Assembly: GCA_022820645.1 (NCBI GenBank)
Contig: JAJEFD010000017.1
Coordinates: forward strand, 62,001-126,000
DNA: 64,000 bases
From: Dehalococcoidia bacterium
Lineage (GTDB): Bacteria > Chloroflexota > Dehalococcoidia > Lucifugimonadales > Australimonadaceae
Direction: 5' to 3'
Position 1 is the stretch's first letter. Each line of letters opens with the position of its first letter. Made by a program: the position numbers and the translations under genes. Below, one piece after another: positions 54,378-63,857 of the stretch. The notes under the pieces were generated by a model. It was given only the letters and a program-made list of their open reading frames with translations. It did no database searches and was not told the DNA's origin.

Positions 54378-56228
54378 CTAGCGGTCCATCTTGATGACCG
54401 CGAGGAACGCCTCCTGCGGCACCTCGACCCGCCCGATGCGCTTCATGCGCTTCTTGCCCTCGGCCTGCTTCTCCAGCAGCTTCCGCTTGCGCGTCACGTC
54501 GCCGCCGTAGCACTTCGCCAGCACGTTCTTCCGCATCGCCGTCACCGTCTCGCGGGCGATGACCTTGCTCCCGATCGCCGCCTGGATCGGCACGTCGAAC
54601 AGCTGCCGCGGGATGAGCTTCCGCAGACGCTCGACCAGCATCCGCCCCTGGTGGTAGGCGCGGTCGCGGTGCGTTATGAGCGACAGCGCGTCGACCGGCG
54701 ACTGGTTCACGAGGATGTCCAGCCGCACGAGCGGAGCGGCGCGGTACCCGTTGAACGAGTAGTCCAGCGACGCATAGCCGCGGCTGCGCGTCTTCACCTG
54801 GTCGTAGAAGTCCACCAGCACCTCGGCCATCGGCGCCGACGCTTCGAGCAACACGCGAGGGTCGGACGACGGCGAGGCGTCCGCGCCTCCTGTGCCGCCT
54901 GTGGCGGAGTCCAGGTACTCCGTGCGCTTGAACTCGCCCCGCCGGGAGTTGATGAGCTCCATCATCGGCCCCACGAAACGCGACGGCGTGAGGATGGACA
55001 GGTCCAGCCACGGCTCCTCCACCTGCTGCGACTCACCGCCCGTCGGCAGGTCCGTGGGACGCGACACCTCACGTATCGAGTCGTCGTTCATCGTCACGCG
55101 GTACACCACGCTCGGCGCGGTGACGACGAGGTCCATGCCGTACTCGCGCTCCAGCCGCTCCTGCACGATCTCCATGTGCAGCAGGCCCAGGAACCCGCAC
55201 CGGAAGCCGGGCCCGAGCGCGGGCGAACTCTCCGGTTCGTACACGAGCGCCGCGTCGTTCATCTGCAGACGTTCCAGCGACTCGCGCAGATTGTGGAACT
55301 CGTTGCCGTCGGTCGGATACAAGCCGGCGAATACCATCGGCTTCTGCTCGCCGTAGCCGGGCAACGGTTCGGCTGCGCCCGCGCGTGCATGCGTGATGGT
55401 GTCGCCGACGCGGCAGTCGCCCACACTCTTCAGCCCCGTCGCGAGATAACCCACCTCGCCCGCCGACAGGTTCGGCGCTTTTGCCATCGCCGGACGGAAT
55501 GCTCCGACCTCCAGCAGGTCCGCCTCCGTGCCCGTCGCCATCATCCGAACGCGGTCCGTGCCCTTCACCGCGCCGTCCACGACGCGAACGTACGCCATCA
55601 CGCCCTTGTACGAGTCGTACTTCGAGTCGAACACCAGCGCGCGCAGCGGCTTCTCCTCGTGCGCCTCAGGCGGCGGCACCCGTTCCACGACCGCCTCCAG
55701 CAGCGCGCGCACTCCCGTGCCGTCCTTCGCGGAGACCTGCAGCACTTCGTCCGCGTCGAAACCGAACGCGGTGACCAGTTCCTCGATGACCCGGTCGGGC
55801 TCTGCGGAAGGCAGGTCGATCTTGTTCACGACAGGGACGATGGTGAGATCGTGCTCCAGCGCGAGGTAGACGTTGGCGAGCGTCTGCGCCTGGATGCCCT
55901 GCGCTGCGTCGACGATCAACAGCGCGCCCTCGCACGCCGCGAGCGAGCGCGAGACCTCGTACGAGAAGTCGACGTGGCCAGGCGTGTCGATCAGGTTCAG
56001 CTCGTAGTCGCGGCCCTGGTAGGCGAGCCCCATGCGGACGGCCTGCGCCTTGATGGTGATGCCGCGCTCGCGCTCGAGGTCCATCGAGTCGAGCAGTTGG
56101 TCGTGCATCTCCCGCGCGGAGACAGCGCCCGTGATCTCCAGGATGCGGTCGGCGAGCGTCGACTTGCCGTGGTCGATGTGGGCGATGATGCAGAAGTTGC
56201 GGATGAGAGCGGGGTCCACGCCCCTCAT
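54378..56228 (-). CDS. lepA: Elongation factor 4 (LepA)
   Basis: A 616-aa translational GTPase. G1 AHIDHGKST (16-24), RGITIKAQ (switch I), DTPGH and NKIDLPSAE are all present, followed by domains II-V and the lepA-specific C-terminal domain with lysines ([19 protein letters not shown]). A 20-residue Gly/Ser insert (about 455-475) is unusual. 15 bp downstream of hflC. Confidence 0.95.
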   Translation of the reverse strand: MRGVDPALIRNFCIIAHIDHGKSTLADRILEITGAVSAREMHDQLLDSMDLERERGITIKAQAVRMGLAYQGRDYELNLIDTPGHVDFSYEVSRSLAACEGALLIVDAAQGIQAQTLANVYLALEHDLTIVPVVNKIDLPSAEPDRVIEELVTAFGFDADEVLQVSAKDGTGVRALLEAVVERVPPPEAHEEKPLRALVFDSKYDSYKGVMAYVRVVDGAVKGTDRVRMMATGTEADLLEVGAFRPAMAKAPNLSAGEVGYLATGLKSVGDCRVGDTITHARAGAAEPLPGYGEQKPMVFAGLYPTDGNEFHNLRESLERLQMNDAALVYEPESSPALGPGFRCGFLGLLHMEIVQERLEREYGMDLVVTAPSVVYRVTMNDDSIREVSRPTDLPTGGESQQVEEPWLDLSILTPSRFVGPMMELINSRRGEFKRTEYLDSATGGTGGADASPSSDPRVLLEASAPMAEVLVDFYDQVKTRSRGYASLDYSFNGYRAAPLVRLDILVNQSPVDALSLITHRDRAYHQGRMLVERLRKLIPRQLFDVPIQAAIGSKVIARETVTAMRKNVLAKCYGGDVTRKRKLLEKQAEGKKRMKRIGRVEVPQEAFLAVIKMDR

Positions 56229-56243
56229 TCTAGCAGGGCGGCT

Positions 56244-57296
56244 CTACGAGCCATCGGTGTCGCCGGATGGCTCGCTGCCCTCCGACATCATGCCGCTCTC
56301 CGCCAGGGCGCCGACGAGGCCGAAGATGTCGCCCAGGAAGTCCTCGCCGTTCGAGTTTCCCTCGCCGCTGGCCGACTGGAGGTATCGGAAGAGATCGGAG
56401 TCGGCGGACAGGACGAGCGTCGTCTGACCGCCCAGCACTGACCGGTACGCTGCCAGGCTGCGCCGGAACGCGAAGAATTCGGGGTCCTGTTCGAGCGCCT
56501 CGGCGAGGATGCGGATCGCTTCACCTTCACCTTCACCCCGGAGCCGGTTGGCAGTCTCGTCCGCTTGAGCGGAGATGATCTCCACCTGCCGGTCAACGTC
56601 GGCGATGCGCTGGCGGTACAGCTCCTCACCCTCGGCGCGGAGTCGCTGCGCCTGTACGGAGCGCTCTGTCCGCATGCGATTGAAGATGTTGTCCTCCGTC
56701 GCGCCCGGGAAATCGGCGCGCTTGATGCGGATGTCGACGATGTCGACGCCGAAGTCGTTCTCGGGCGACTTCACGACCTCGTTGGCGGTTGAAAGGGCTC
56801 GGGCGACGATAGCCGCGCGCGTGGGTACGCCTTGGTCGTTGAGCAGCGGTTCGACGGTGGTGCGGTCCTCCTCGATGCCGATGAGCCGCCCGCCGATGAT
56901 CTCCGGTTGCGTGCTGCGACCGACCTCGTCACGAAGCGCTGCGATGACGATCTGCTGGATCGTCGCGTCGGCGTTGTTCTCGCTGCGCAGGCGCTCGATG
57001 AACTTGCGCGGGTCCTCGATGCGGTAGCGGACGTAGGCGTCCACCTCCAGGAACTGGTTGTCCTGGTCCGGCATGGACGTGGGCGTCACGTCTATCCGCA
57101 GGATGCGCTTGTCCAGCACGTTCGCGGTGTCCACGAACGGCGCCTTCACCTTCAACCCCGGCGTGTACACGATGCGCTGTATCTCGCCGAACCGCGTGAC
57201 CACCACGTACTGCGTCTCGTCGACCGTGTACAGCGCCTGCGGAACGACGATGACCGTCGCGATGACGAGGATCAGGAAGGGAACGAGGAGTCTCAT
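56244..57296 (-). CDS. hflC: HflC protease modulator
   Basis: A 350-aa SPFH/prohibitin-family protein. One N-terminal transmembrane helix (about 3-22) leads to a periplasmic-side SPFH domain (TRFGEIQRIVYTPGLKVKAP...) and a long coiled coil. The last 60 residues are acidic and Ser/Gly-rich. With HflK it forms a ring around FtsH and tunes membrane proteolysis. Directly after hflK (1-bp gap). Confidence 0.9.
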   Translation of the reverse strand: MRLLVPFLILVIATVIVVPQALYTVDETQYVVVTRFGEIQRIVYTPGLKVKAPFVDTANVLDKRILRIDVTPTSMPDQDNQFLEVDAYVRYRIEDPRKFIERLRSENNADATIQQIVIAALRDEVGRSTQPEIIGGRLIGIEEDRTTVEPLLNDQGVPTRAAIVARALSTANEVVKSPENDFGVDIVDIRIKRADFPGATEDNIFNRMRTERSVQAQRLRAEGEELYRQRIADVDRQVEIISAQADETANRLRGEGEGEAIRILAEALEQDPEFFAFRRSLAAYRSVLGGQTTLVLSADSDLFRYLQSASGEGNSNGEDFLGDIFGLVGALAESGMMSEGSEPSGDTDGS

Positions 57297-57297
57297 A

Positions 57298-58389
57298 TCA
57301 GCCCCCGTTCCCCGCGCCGGCGGCAGCAGGGCCCGCGACCGACGGAAGAACGCCTTCCGTCAGCGGCAGGAGCGGCAGCGCGCCGCCGGTGGAATCGTCC
57401 AGGATGAAAAGGGTAACGCCCGGCAGAACGTCCTCTATCGCCTCGAGGAACAACCGCGTCCGCGTCACCTCCTGGGACTGCTCGTACTCCGTGAAGACGG
57501 CGGTGAACTCGGCTGCTTCACCCTGCGCCCTGGCGATACGGGCGTCCTTGAACGCCTGCGCCGCCTGGGTCACCTGCTCCGCCGCACCGCGCGCACGGGG
57601 GAGCCTGTCCTGCTCGTAGGCGAGCGACTCGTTGATGCGGCTCTCCCTGTCGACGCGCGCCCTGTTGACGTCGTCGAAGGCGTCGCGCACCTGGTCCGGC
57701 GGCTGGACTTCCTGGAGTTGCACGCTCAGTATCTCGATGCCCGCGTTGTAGTCGTCGACGATCTCCTGCAGCAGCGCCTGCGTGTCTGCCTGCACCACCT
57801 CCCTGCCCACGCGCAGCGGGTCGTCTATCGACCGCTGCCCGACGACCTGCCGGAGCGCCGCCTCGGCGGCATCCTTGAGCGTCCGGCCGTCGGGGTGGCC
57901 TTCCAGTACCTCCAACCGCGTCGGGTCTCCGGGATCTGCGACGTTGAAGAGGAAGTTCCCCAGGTCCTTGATGCGGTACTGGACGACGAGGTCGATGGCC
58001 ACGATGTTCAGGTCGCCGGTGATCATCCTCGACTCGACGGCCTCGTCCACGATGACGTCGCCGGTGCTGGTTCTGAAACCGAGTTCCATGCGCCGGGTCT
58101 CGTCGACGGAGACGACGTCCACCGTGCCGATAGGCGCCGGAGGATACCAGTGGAGTCCTTCGTCCTCGGTGCCCCGGAACGCGCCGAAGAGGCGCAGCGC
58201 CGCCTGCTCGGACGGCTGCACGGTGTAGAACCCCGTGCCGAGCCACAGAGCGATCGCAACGACGATGAGGCCGAGGATGAACAGGCGGGAGCCGCCGCCC
58301 GGAAGGCGCGAGCGTATACCGTCCCAGCTCTGTCGGAGGTTTTGGACCACCTGGTCCGGATCGAATTCGGGTCGGCGTTCGCCGTACAT
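57298..58389 (-). CDS. hflK: HflK protease modulator
   Basis: A 363-aa SPFH-family partner of HflC. A cytoplasmic N-terminus, one transmembrane segment (about 36-54) and the SPFH domain (TVQPSEQAALRLFG..., LHWYPPAP) with a coiled coil follow. A Pro/Ala/Gly-rich C-terminal tail ends the protein. It is preceded by GGAAG. Together with HflC it should modulate FtsH, which is not in the window. Confidence 0.9.
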   Translation of the reverse strand: MYGERRPEFDPDQVVQNLRQSWDGIRSRLPGGGSRLFILGLIVVAIALWLGTGFYTVQPSEQAALRLFGAFRGTEDEGLHWYPPAPIGTVDVVSVDETRRMELGFRTSTGDVIVDEAVESRMITGDLNIVAIDLVVQYRIKDLGNFLFNVADPGDPTRLEVLEGHPDGRTLKDAAEAALRQVVGQRSIDDPLRVGREVVQADTQALLQEIVDDYNAGIEILSVQLQEVQPPDQVRDAFDDVNRARVDRESRINESLAYEQDRLPRARGAAEQVTQAAQAFKDARIARAQGEAAEFTAVFTEYEQSQEVTRTRLFLEAIEDVLPGVTLFILDDSTGGALPLLPLTEGVLPSVAGPAAAGAGNGG

Positions 58390-58513
58390 CTAACGCAACT
58401 TCTTCCGTACACCCCGCTGAGGTAAGCCGTCCTCTGACGGCCGCGCTGCGAGTGGACCTCCAGCGCTCCGGGGGAACAGGACGAGTCTATCCCCCACCCT
58501 CAGGTGTGTCAAA

Positions 58514-58540
58514 CAAGCGGGGCGCCGCCTCGCCCGCTTG
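58514..58540. promoter_or_regulatory. Inverted repeat upstream of the binding-protein promoter
   Basis: CAAGCGGG (58514-58521) and CCCGCTTG (58533-58540), perfect 8-bp arms around an 11-nt centre, ending just before the candidate -35 region. It could be an operator or a relic terminator. Confidence 0.4.
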
Positions 58541-58546
58541 ACGCAC

Positions 58547-58575
58547 TTTTGCACAGACTTGCACGCGGGTATAGT
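58547..58575 (+). promoter_or_regulatory. Promoter of the first solute-binding lipoprotein gene
   Basis: TATAGT at 58570-58575 is a good -10; the -35 could be TTTTGC (17-nt spacer), TTTGCA (16) or TTGCAC (15). The leader to ATG 58693 is about 110 nt. The gene-free stretch 58390-58692 otherwise holds only the inverted repeat noted above. Confidence 0.5.
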
Positions 58576-58692
58576 ATGCCGCAGCAAAATCGTAGCGTCT
58601 GCGGCCTGCTGCAACGGAACTGCAGCACGTACCGGCCATTCGTCTACGAGACCAGGCAACGCATATCCGGGGAGTGGAAGGCAGGAGGGAAG

Positions 58693-59976
58693 ATGAAGAT
58701 GCACCGGTTCCTGGCCCTTGGCGCGATAGCAGTGGTCTTGGCGCTCTTCGCGGCGTGCGGCGGCGGCGAAGATCCAACCGCGACGCCGCGTCCGGCGGCT
58801 CAGCCGACCCCCACCCCCACCGCTGAGGCGATGATGGAGGATGAGCCGACTCCTACCCCCGAGGCGATGATGGAGGACGAGCCGACTCCCACCCCCGAGG
58901 CTATGGCGGAGCAGCCGACCCCAACGCCTGTCCCGCAACCAACCCCGACACCGGTGCCCCCGCCTCCCGGCTTCGACGCAGAGGCGTACTTCGGCGGCAA
59001 GACCATCCGCATCATCACCGGCACCAGTCCGGGCGGCGGCTACGACACATTCAGCAGGCTCGTCGCCCAGGCGGCCGAGCGGCAGTTCCCGGAGAGCACG
59101 CGCTTCATCGTCCAGAACCTCCCCGGCGCAGGGCAGTTGCGCGGCCTGCGAGCCGTACTGAACTCGGAGCCGGACGGTCTCACCATCGGCCCCGTCCATT
59201 CGCGCTGGTTCGCACGGCAGATGCTCGTCGGCGACGTCGATGGGTTCGACCTCGACAGGATCTACATCCTCGGCTCGCCCACATTCACCATCGCCGAGAG
59301 CGGCTTCTGTCTCGACAAGAGCTTCGCCTCGTCGTGGCAGGAGGTGCTGGACAGGGACCTCACCATCAGGGTCGGTTCCGTGGGCCCTGGCAACGAGCCT
59401 CAGATCGAGTTCATGATTGAGAACGGCGGTCCGTTCAAGCTCATCTACGGCTACGGTGGCTCCTCCGAGATCATGGCAGCGTTCGACCGTGGTGAGGTCG
59501 ACGGCACGGGCCGCTGCGGCCCGGGTACCGCAGGCCGCCTCTACCCCGAGTGGATAGAGCAGGGGCGCCTCGTTCCCATCTTCTACAACAAGAAGCCGTA
59601 CAACGACGAATGGCTGGCGAGGCTCGGACGCGCAGAGCCGCTGCCCTCCTTCCGCGAACTGCCGGGGCTCACGTTCAACCCCGCACAGGCAGAGGCGCTC
59701 GAACTCAACCTCCTCATCGTTGAGATATCGCGCGTCTTCGTGATGCCTGAGGACGTGCCGGCAGACGTAACGCAGTACTGGCAATCGGCGTTCGACCGCC
59801 TCGTGGCTGATCCTGCCTTTATCGAGGCGATCAAGATAGCCGGATACGAGGACTCTTACGGCTATGGCACCTCAGAAGACATCTGGGAGATCATCAACCG
59901 CGTACGAAGCGCCAGCCAGGAGACGCGCGATATCGCGCTTGGGCTGAGTGGCGTCGGCACCCTCGTGGTGAACTAG
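58693..59976 (+). CDS. TctC-like (tripartite tricarboxylate transporter) solute-binding lipoprotein, copy 1
   Basis: A 427-aa protein from ATG 58693 behind AGGAGGGA. A signal peptide ends in lipobox Phe-Ala-Ala-Cys, then a Thr-Pro/Glu-Ala-Met linker (about 30-95) with repeated PTPTPEAMMEDE units. The mature domain starts YFGGKTIRIITGTSPGGGYD, the signature of TctC/Bug receptors that bind carboxylates for a TctAB permease. No tctA or tctB gene is near. Closely related to the next copy (same order of motifs throughout), so they arose by tandem duplication. Confidence 0.87.
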   Translation: MKMHRFLALGAIAVVLALFAACGGGEDPTATPRPAAQPTPTPTAEAMMEDEPTPTPEAMMEDEPTPTPEAMAEQPTPTPVPQPTPTPVPPPPGFDAEAYFGGKTIRIITGTSPGGGYDTFSRLVAQAAERQFPESTRFIVQNLPGAGQLRGLRAVLNSEPDGLTIGPVHSRWFARQMLVGDVDGFDLDRIYILGSPTFTIAESGFCLDKSFASSWQEVLDRDLTIRVGSVGPGNEPQIEFMIENGGPFKLIYGYGGSSEIMAAFDRGEVDGTGRCGPGTAGRLYPEWIEQGRLVPIFYNKKPYNDEWLARLGRAEPLPSFRELPGLTFNPAQAEALELNLLIVEISRVFVMPEDVPADVTQYWQSAFDRLVADPAFIEAIKIAGYEDSYGYGTSEDIWEIINRVRSASQETRDIALGLSGVGTLVVN

Positions 59977-59982
59977 CGATTT

Positions 59983-60019
59983 CAGTGCCGGTGCGGACAT
60001 TAGGTTCGCACCGGCACTG
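59983..60019 (+). terminator. Hairpin after binding protein copy 1
   Basis: CAGTGCCGGTGCG (59983-59995) pairs with CGCACCGGCACTG (60007-60019), 13 bp perfect, 11-nt loop. There is no T tract, so it may act as a stability hairpin or Rho-assisted terminator. Confidence 0.6.
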
Positions 60020-60124
60020 CCCGATGGCTCCGCCTCTCTTCCGGAACCGGGACCTGCACACCCTGTGCTGGCTCAGGCCATGTTCTCCCCCTCCGCGATG
60101 GGCTTGTTGGACCACGACGCGCCG

Positions 60125-60152
60125 TTGCGCCGATATTTCTCCGAGATATAGG
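60125..60152 (+). promoter_or_regulatory. Promoter of binding protein copy 2
   Basis: TTGCGC (60125-60130), 16-nt spacer, TATAGG (60147-60152). It gives copy 2 its own start, about 60 nt upstream of ATG 60220. Confidence 0.5.
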
Positions 60153-60219
60153 ATTCCGTGACGGACCGCAGCGTGCACCCACCGGGCATCCGGTGAGCAG
60201 CGCAACGTAGGAGGAAGAG

Positions 60220-61500
60220 ATGAATGTCCACCGGTTCCTGGCCCTTGGCGCGCTGGCAGTGATCCTGGCGCTCTTTGCCGCGTGCGGCGGCGATGACGAG
60301 CCCACCGCAACACCGCGTCCAGCGGCTCAGCCGACTCCCACCCCCACCGCTGAGGCGATGATGGAAGAGCCGACTCCCACGCCCGAAGCGATGATGGAGG
60401 AAGAGCCGACTCCCACGCCCGAGGCGATGACAGAGCAGCCGACCCCGACGCCTGTCCCGCAACCCACTCCCACACAGGTGCCCCCGCCCCCTGGCTTTGA
60501 CGCGGAGGAGTACTTCGGCGGCAAGACCATCCGCATCATCACCGGCACCAGCCCCGGCGGCGGCTACGACACCTTCAGCAGGCTGGTCGCGGCAGCCGCG
60601 GAACGGCAGTTCCCGGACAGCACCCGCTTCATCGTGCAGAACCTTCCCGGCGCCGGGCAGCTGCGCGGCCTCCGCGCCGTGCTCGACTCCGAGCCCGACG
60701 GCTACACCATCGGCCCCGTCCATTCCCGATGGTTCGCACGGCAGGTGCTCGTGGGGGACGTCGAGGGATTTGACCTGGACAACGCACACATCCTCGGCTC
60801 TCCGACGTTCACGATCGGAGAGGACGGCTTCTGTATCGACCGCAACTTCGCCTCGTCGTGGCAGGACGTGCTGGACCGCGGACTCACCATAACGGTCGGC
60901 TCCACGGCGCCGGGCAATGAGCCTGCCATCGAGTTCATGGCGGACAACGGCGGCCCGTTCCGGCTCATCTACGGATACGGCGGCACGTCCGAGATCATGG
61001 CATCGTTCGACCGTGGCGAGACGACTGGAACGGACCGCTGCGGCCCGGGTACCGCCGGTCGTCTCTACCCCGAGTGGCTGGAGCAGGGACGCCTCGTCCC
61101 CATCTTTTACGAGAAGAAGCCCTACAACGACGAATGGCTCGCCCAACTCGGCCACACCGGCCCTCTGCCGGTCTTCCGTGACCTGCCCGGCCTTCCGTCC
61201 AACCCGGCCCAGGCAGAGGCGCTCGAACTGAACCTGCTCATCGACGAGATCTCGCGCGTGTTCATCCTGCCGCCCGGCGTGCCCGAGGATGTGAAGCAGT
61301 ACTGGCAGTCCGCATTTGACCGTGTGATAGCAGACCCTGCGTTCATCGAGTCGGTCAGCGTCGCCGGTTATGCGGACGACTACGGATACGGCAGGAGTGA
61401 GGACATCTGGGCCATCATCACCCGCGTACGCGACGCCAGCGATGAGACACGGCAGATCGCGCTGGACCTGAGTGGCGTAGCCAACCTCGTGGTGAACTAG
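60220..61500 (+). CDS. TctC-like solute-binding lipoprotein, copy 2
   Basis: A 426-aa paralogue of the preceding gene, starting at ATG 60220 behind GGAGGAAGAG. Same architecture: lipobox FAAC, PTPTPEAMMEE linker, EYFGGKTIRIITGT start of the TctC domain, EMMASFDRGE and the EISRVFILPPGVPEDVKQYWQSAF segment. Differences are scattered, so the duplication is not recent. The substrate is probably a dicarboxylate or similar anion, but this cannot be fixed without the permease genes. Confidence 0.87.
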   Translation: MNVHRFLALGALAVILALFAACGGDDEPTATPRPAAQPTPTPTAEAMMEEPTPTPEAMMEEEPTPTPEAMTEQPTPTPVPQPTPTQVPPPPGFDAEEYFGGKTIRIITGTSPGGGYDTFSRLVAAAAERQFPDSTRFIVQNLPGAGQLRGLRAVLDSEPDGYTIGPVHSRWFARQVLVGDVEGFDLDNAHILGSPTFTIGEDGFCIDRNFASSWQDVLDRGLTITVGSTAPGNEPAIEFMADNGGPFRLIYGYGGTSEIMASFDRGETTGTDRCGPGTAGRLYPEWLEQGRLVPIFYEKKPYNDEWLAQLGHTGPLPVFRDLPGLPSNPAQAEALELNLLIDEISRVFILPPGVPEDVKQYWQSAFDRVIADPAFIESVSVAGYADDYGYGRSEDIWAIITRVRDASDETRQIALDLSGVANLVVN

Positions 61501-61512
61501 AGCCCAGCGTGT

Positions 61513-61541
61513 GCAGGTGCGGACTGGTAGTCCGCATCTGC
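61513..61541 (+). terminator. Hairpin after binding protein copy 2 (first)
   Basis: GCAGGTGCGGACT (61513-61525), GGT loop, AGTCCGCATCTGC (61529-61541); 13 bp with one G-T wobble. No T tract follows. Confidence 0.55.
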
Positions 61542-61566
61542 CGCCAGGGCCCGGCGTGGCATCGTC

Positions 61567-61605
61567 CGATGAAGGGCACCCCTCGTGGGTGCCCTTCATC
61601 GATTT
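61567..61605 (+). terminator. Terminator after binding protein copy 2 (second)
   Basis: CGATGAAGGGCACCC (61567-61581) pairs with GGGTGCCCTTCATCG (61587-61601), a perfect 15-bp stem with a 5-nt loop, followed by ATTTC. The remainder of the gene-free stretch 61501-61804 shows no other feature to me. Confidence 0.8.
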
Positions 61606-61804
61606 CACATTAGTGACATCTGCCCGTTGTGCGGATAACCCACGCCTGCTTACCCTGTCTCCGACGGCCCAACGGCTGGCGGCCATCGCCCTCTGCCCAA
61701 GGCGCATTCCGCCGCGCCGGGGACGCAACGGGGCGCAACGGAGGCGCGGAACAGCGTAGACAGGTCGCAGACGGCTGGCCGGATTCACGAGCGAAAGGAA
61801 CGAT

Positions 61805-62209
61805 ATGGAACTACATGCGACACCCGAAGAAGTTAACGACGGCCTGACACACAGGCAGGCGATGGCCATGCCGTACCTCGCCTCCGCCGCATCCCTGGCT
61901 GAGGCCGCGCAGGCCGCAAACATCCACCGCTCCACCCTCCACCGGTGGATGAAGGACCCCGTCTTCCGCGATGAGCTGGAACGTATGCGCGGGGATGCGA
62001 TCAACCTTGCCTACGCCGAACTCCAGGGCATCGCCTTGAAGAGCGTCTCTGTGCTCGCCGACCTCCTCGACGATCCCAGCCCCAGGGTCCGCAACATGGC
62101 CGCCCGTACCGCCCTCCACAATGCCGTGAAGGTCAAGGAGGCCCGCGAGAACCATCACCGCCTCGACCTCTTGGACAGGGCCATCACCCTGCTCAAGAAA
62201 GAGATGTAG
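61805..62209 (+). CDS. Phage-type HTH protein (phBC6A51/terminase small subunit-like)
   Basis: A 134-aa protein behind AAGGAA. Residues about 15-60 form a helix-turn-helix (ASLAEAAQAANIHRSTLHRWMKDPVFRDELERMR) typical of the phBC6A51 and small-terminase HTH group. The C-terminal half is helical with an Arg/His-rich segment. It could be a phage remnant or a domesticated regulator; no large terminase or other phage gene is visible. Confidence 0.7.
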   Translation: MELHATPEEVNDGLTHRQAMAMPYLASAASLAEAAQAANIHRSTLHRWMKDPVFRDELERMRGDAINLAYAELQGIALKSVSVLADLLDDPSPRVRNMAARTALHNAVKVKEARENHHRLDLLDRAITLLKKEM

Positions 62210-62239
62210 GTCACTCGAAGGAACAGTAGGAGGAGAATC

Positions 62240-62662
62240 ATGCGCGCTTCCATCCGCCGTCTGGAACACTTTCTCATCTGCCAACTGCTGCGCGTCTCGC
62301 TCGAACCCATCGTCGACGACTACCTGCAGCAGTGGCAACGCGCCATGGACGAGAGGGAGACATTGCCTGACCCCTTTGAACTCGCGCAGACTGCCGCTGA
62401 CAACGGCATACCCATACTCGCTTTCGCTCCGCTCGACGCCTACCTCAATCAGTGCGCTGACGACTGGCGTCTACCCGACGCTGAGCGCATCGTCATCGCC
62501 ATCGTTCACGGCCACGCCGAGGTGCGCTTCATGATCGACAAGACCTGTCGCTGCCCTGCCCGCCGGAACCTCTGCGCCGTCCCCAAACCTGCAGGCAGGG
62601 ATGACTTCTTCGACTGGGCAACCCTTGCCACGCCCGTTGACGCTCCGGAAAGCACGGTGTAG
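62240..62662 (+). CDS. Unknown protein following the HTH gene
   Basis: A 140-aa ORF preceded by a strong AGGAGGAGA. It has no signal peptide or clear transmembrane helix. Features are an N-terminal basic helix (RASIRRLEHFLICQLLRVS), an acidic middle, and a late Cys pair (DKTCRCPARRNLC). I do not recognise it. Same strand and 30 bp after the HTH gene, so the two probably form a unit. Confidence 0.6.
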   Translation: MRASIRRLEHFLICQLLRVSLEPIVDDYLQQWQRAMDERETLPDPFELAQTAADNGIPILAFAPLDAYLNQCADDWRLPDAERIVIAIVHGHAEVRFMIDKTCRCPARRNLCAVPKPAGRDDFFDWATLATPVDAPESTV

Positions 62663-62706
62663 GTTCCCCCCTCATGAGATCTTGTATAAGGCCGATGGGG
62701 CAAGTC

Positions 62707-62736
62707 CCGTCATTCCCGCACCGGCGGGAATCCAGA
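62707..62736. repeat. REP-like hairpin (CGTCATTCCCGC...GCGGGAATCCAG)
   Basis: Perfect 8-bp arms ATTCCCGC (62712-62719) and GCGGGAAT (62724-62731) with a 4-nt loop. Same element as the copy at 9190-9213, inverted. It lies in the intergenic space after the HTH pair. Confidence 0.75.
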
Positions 62737-62833
62737 GTGCGCGGGCAGCGCACACGGTGGTGAATCGGGGCGGCGGGGAGGTTACCCGATTCGCCTTACG
62801 CGACACGAGAACGAACGAGGTACGACCGATACG

Positions 62834-63841
62834 ATGACTTACGACTACGACGTCTACGGCGTCGGCAACGCGATAGTGGATACCGAGGTGGAGGTGGAGG
62901 ACTCATTCCTCGCGGGCCACGGCTTGGACAAGGGCATCATGACGCTCGTGTCCGCTGAGTCCCAGGCGGAGCTGCTGGAGAGCCTCGCCGGGCACGCCCG
63001 GCACGGCTCCGCCGGAGGGTCCGCGGCGAACACGGTGACCGCTGTCACCCACTTCGGGGGCAGCGCCTTCTTCACCGGCAAGATCGGTAACGACATGCAC
63101 GGCGCGCTCTACCGCGAGAGCCTCGCCGAGGCCGGAGTCGAGTTCGACATGACGCCCGCGGACACAGGCCCCACCGGCGCGTGCGTCATCCTCGTCACGC
63201 CGGACGGCGAGCGCACGATGCGGACGAGCCTCGGCGCGGCCTCCACGTTGGAGCCGGGCGATATCGCCTCTGGCGCGCTCCGGTCCAGCCGCATCGTCTA
63301 CGTGGAGGGCTACCTGCTCAGCACCCCTTCGTGCGCGGAAGCCGCCGAGCGCGCTATGGCCGTTGCCTCGGACAACGGCGTGCAGGTTGCGCTCAGCCTC
63401 TCCGACCCTGCCATAGCGACGCTCTTCATCGACGAGTTCCGGCGCGTCACCCGGCAGTACGTCGACGTCCTCTTCTGCAACGAACATGAGGCGGAGATAT
63501 ACGGGGGCAGCGGCTCGCGGGAGCAGCGGCTGCGGGCGGTTGGCGCTGACGCCCCGCTGGTGTTCATGACCTGCGGAGCGGACGGCGCGCTGGTCTTCGA
63601 CGATGGGGCCATCACGCACGTGCCGGGGTACGTTGTGCCCGTCGTCGACACGACCGGCGCGGGCGACGTCTTCGCCGCGGGCGCACTCTACGGGCTGACG
63701 CATGGCCTCAACCCCACCGATGCTGGTAAGCTCGGCGCGTTCGCATCCGCGAAGGTCGTAACCGGCTTCGGAGCGCGGCTGCGCGAGCCGTTGCACGAGA
63801 CACTGGAAGCCATACTCAACGGGGCCCACCCCCTCGGTTGA
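62834..63841 (+). CDS. PfkB family carbohydrate/nucleoside kinase
   Basis: A 335-aa ribokinase-fold kinase. GGSAANTVTA (about 61-70), the anion-hole motif DTTGAGDVFAAGAL (about 274-287) and the central beta sheet are complete. The opening YDVYGVGNAIVDTEV fits the adenosine kinase/ribokinase group. It phosphorylates a sugar or nucleoside; adenosine kinase is the most common name for such proteins in this type of bacterium, but I cannot confirm it. Followed by a truncated ORF. Confidence 0.9.
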   Translation: MTYDYDVYGVGNAIVDTEVEVEDSFLAGHGLDKGIMTLVSAESQAELLESLAGHARHGSAGGSAANTVTAVTHFGGSAFFTGKIGNDMHGALYRESLAEAGVEFDMTPADTGPTGACVILVTPDGERTMRTSLGAASTLEPGDIASGALRSSRIVYVEGYLLSTPSCAEAAERAMAVASDNGVQVALSLSDPAIATLFIDEFRRVTRQYVDVLFCNEHEAEIYGGSGSREQRLRAVGADAPLVFMTCGADGALVFDDGAITHVPGYVVPVVDTTGAGDVFAAGALYGLTHGLNPTDAGKLGAFASAKVVTGFGARLREPLHETLEAILNGAHPLG

Positions 63842-63857
63842 CAAGGAGAGCAGGACA

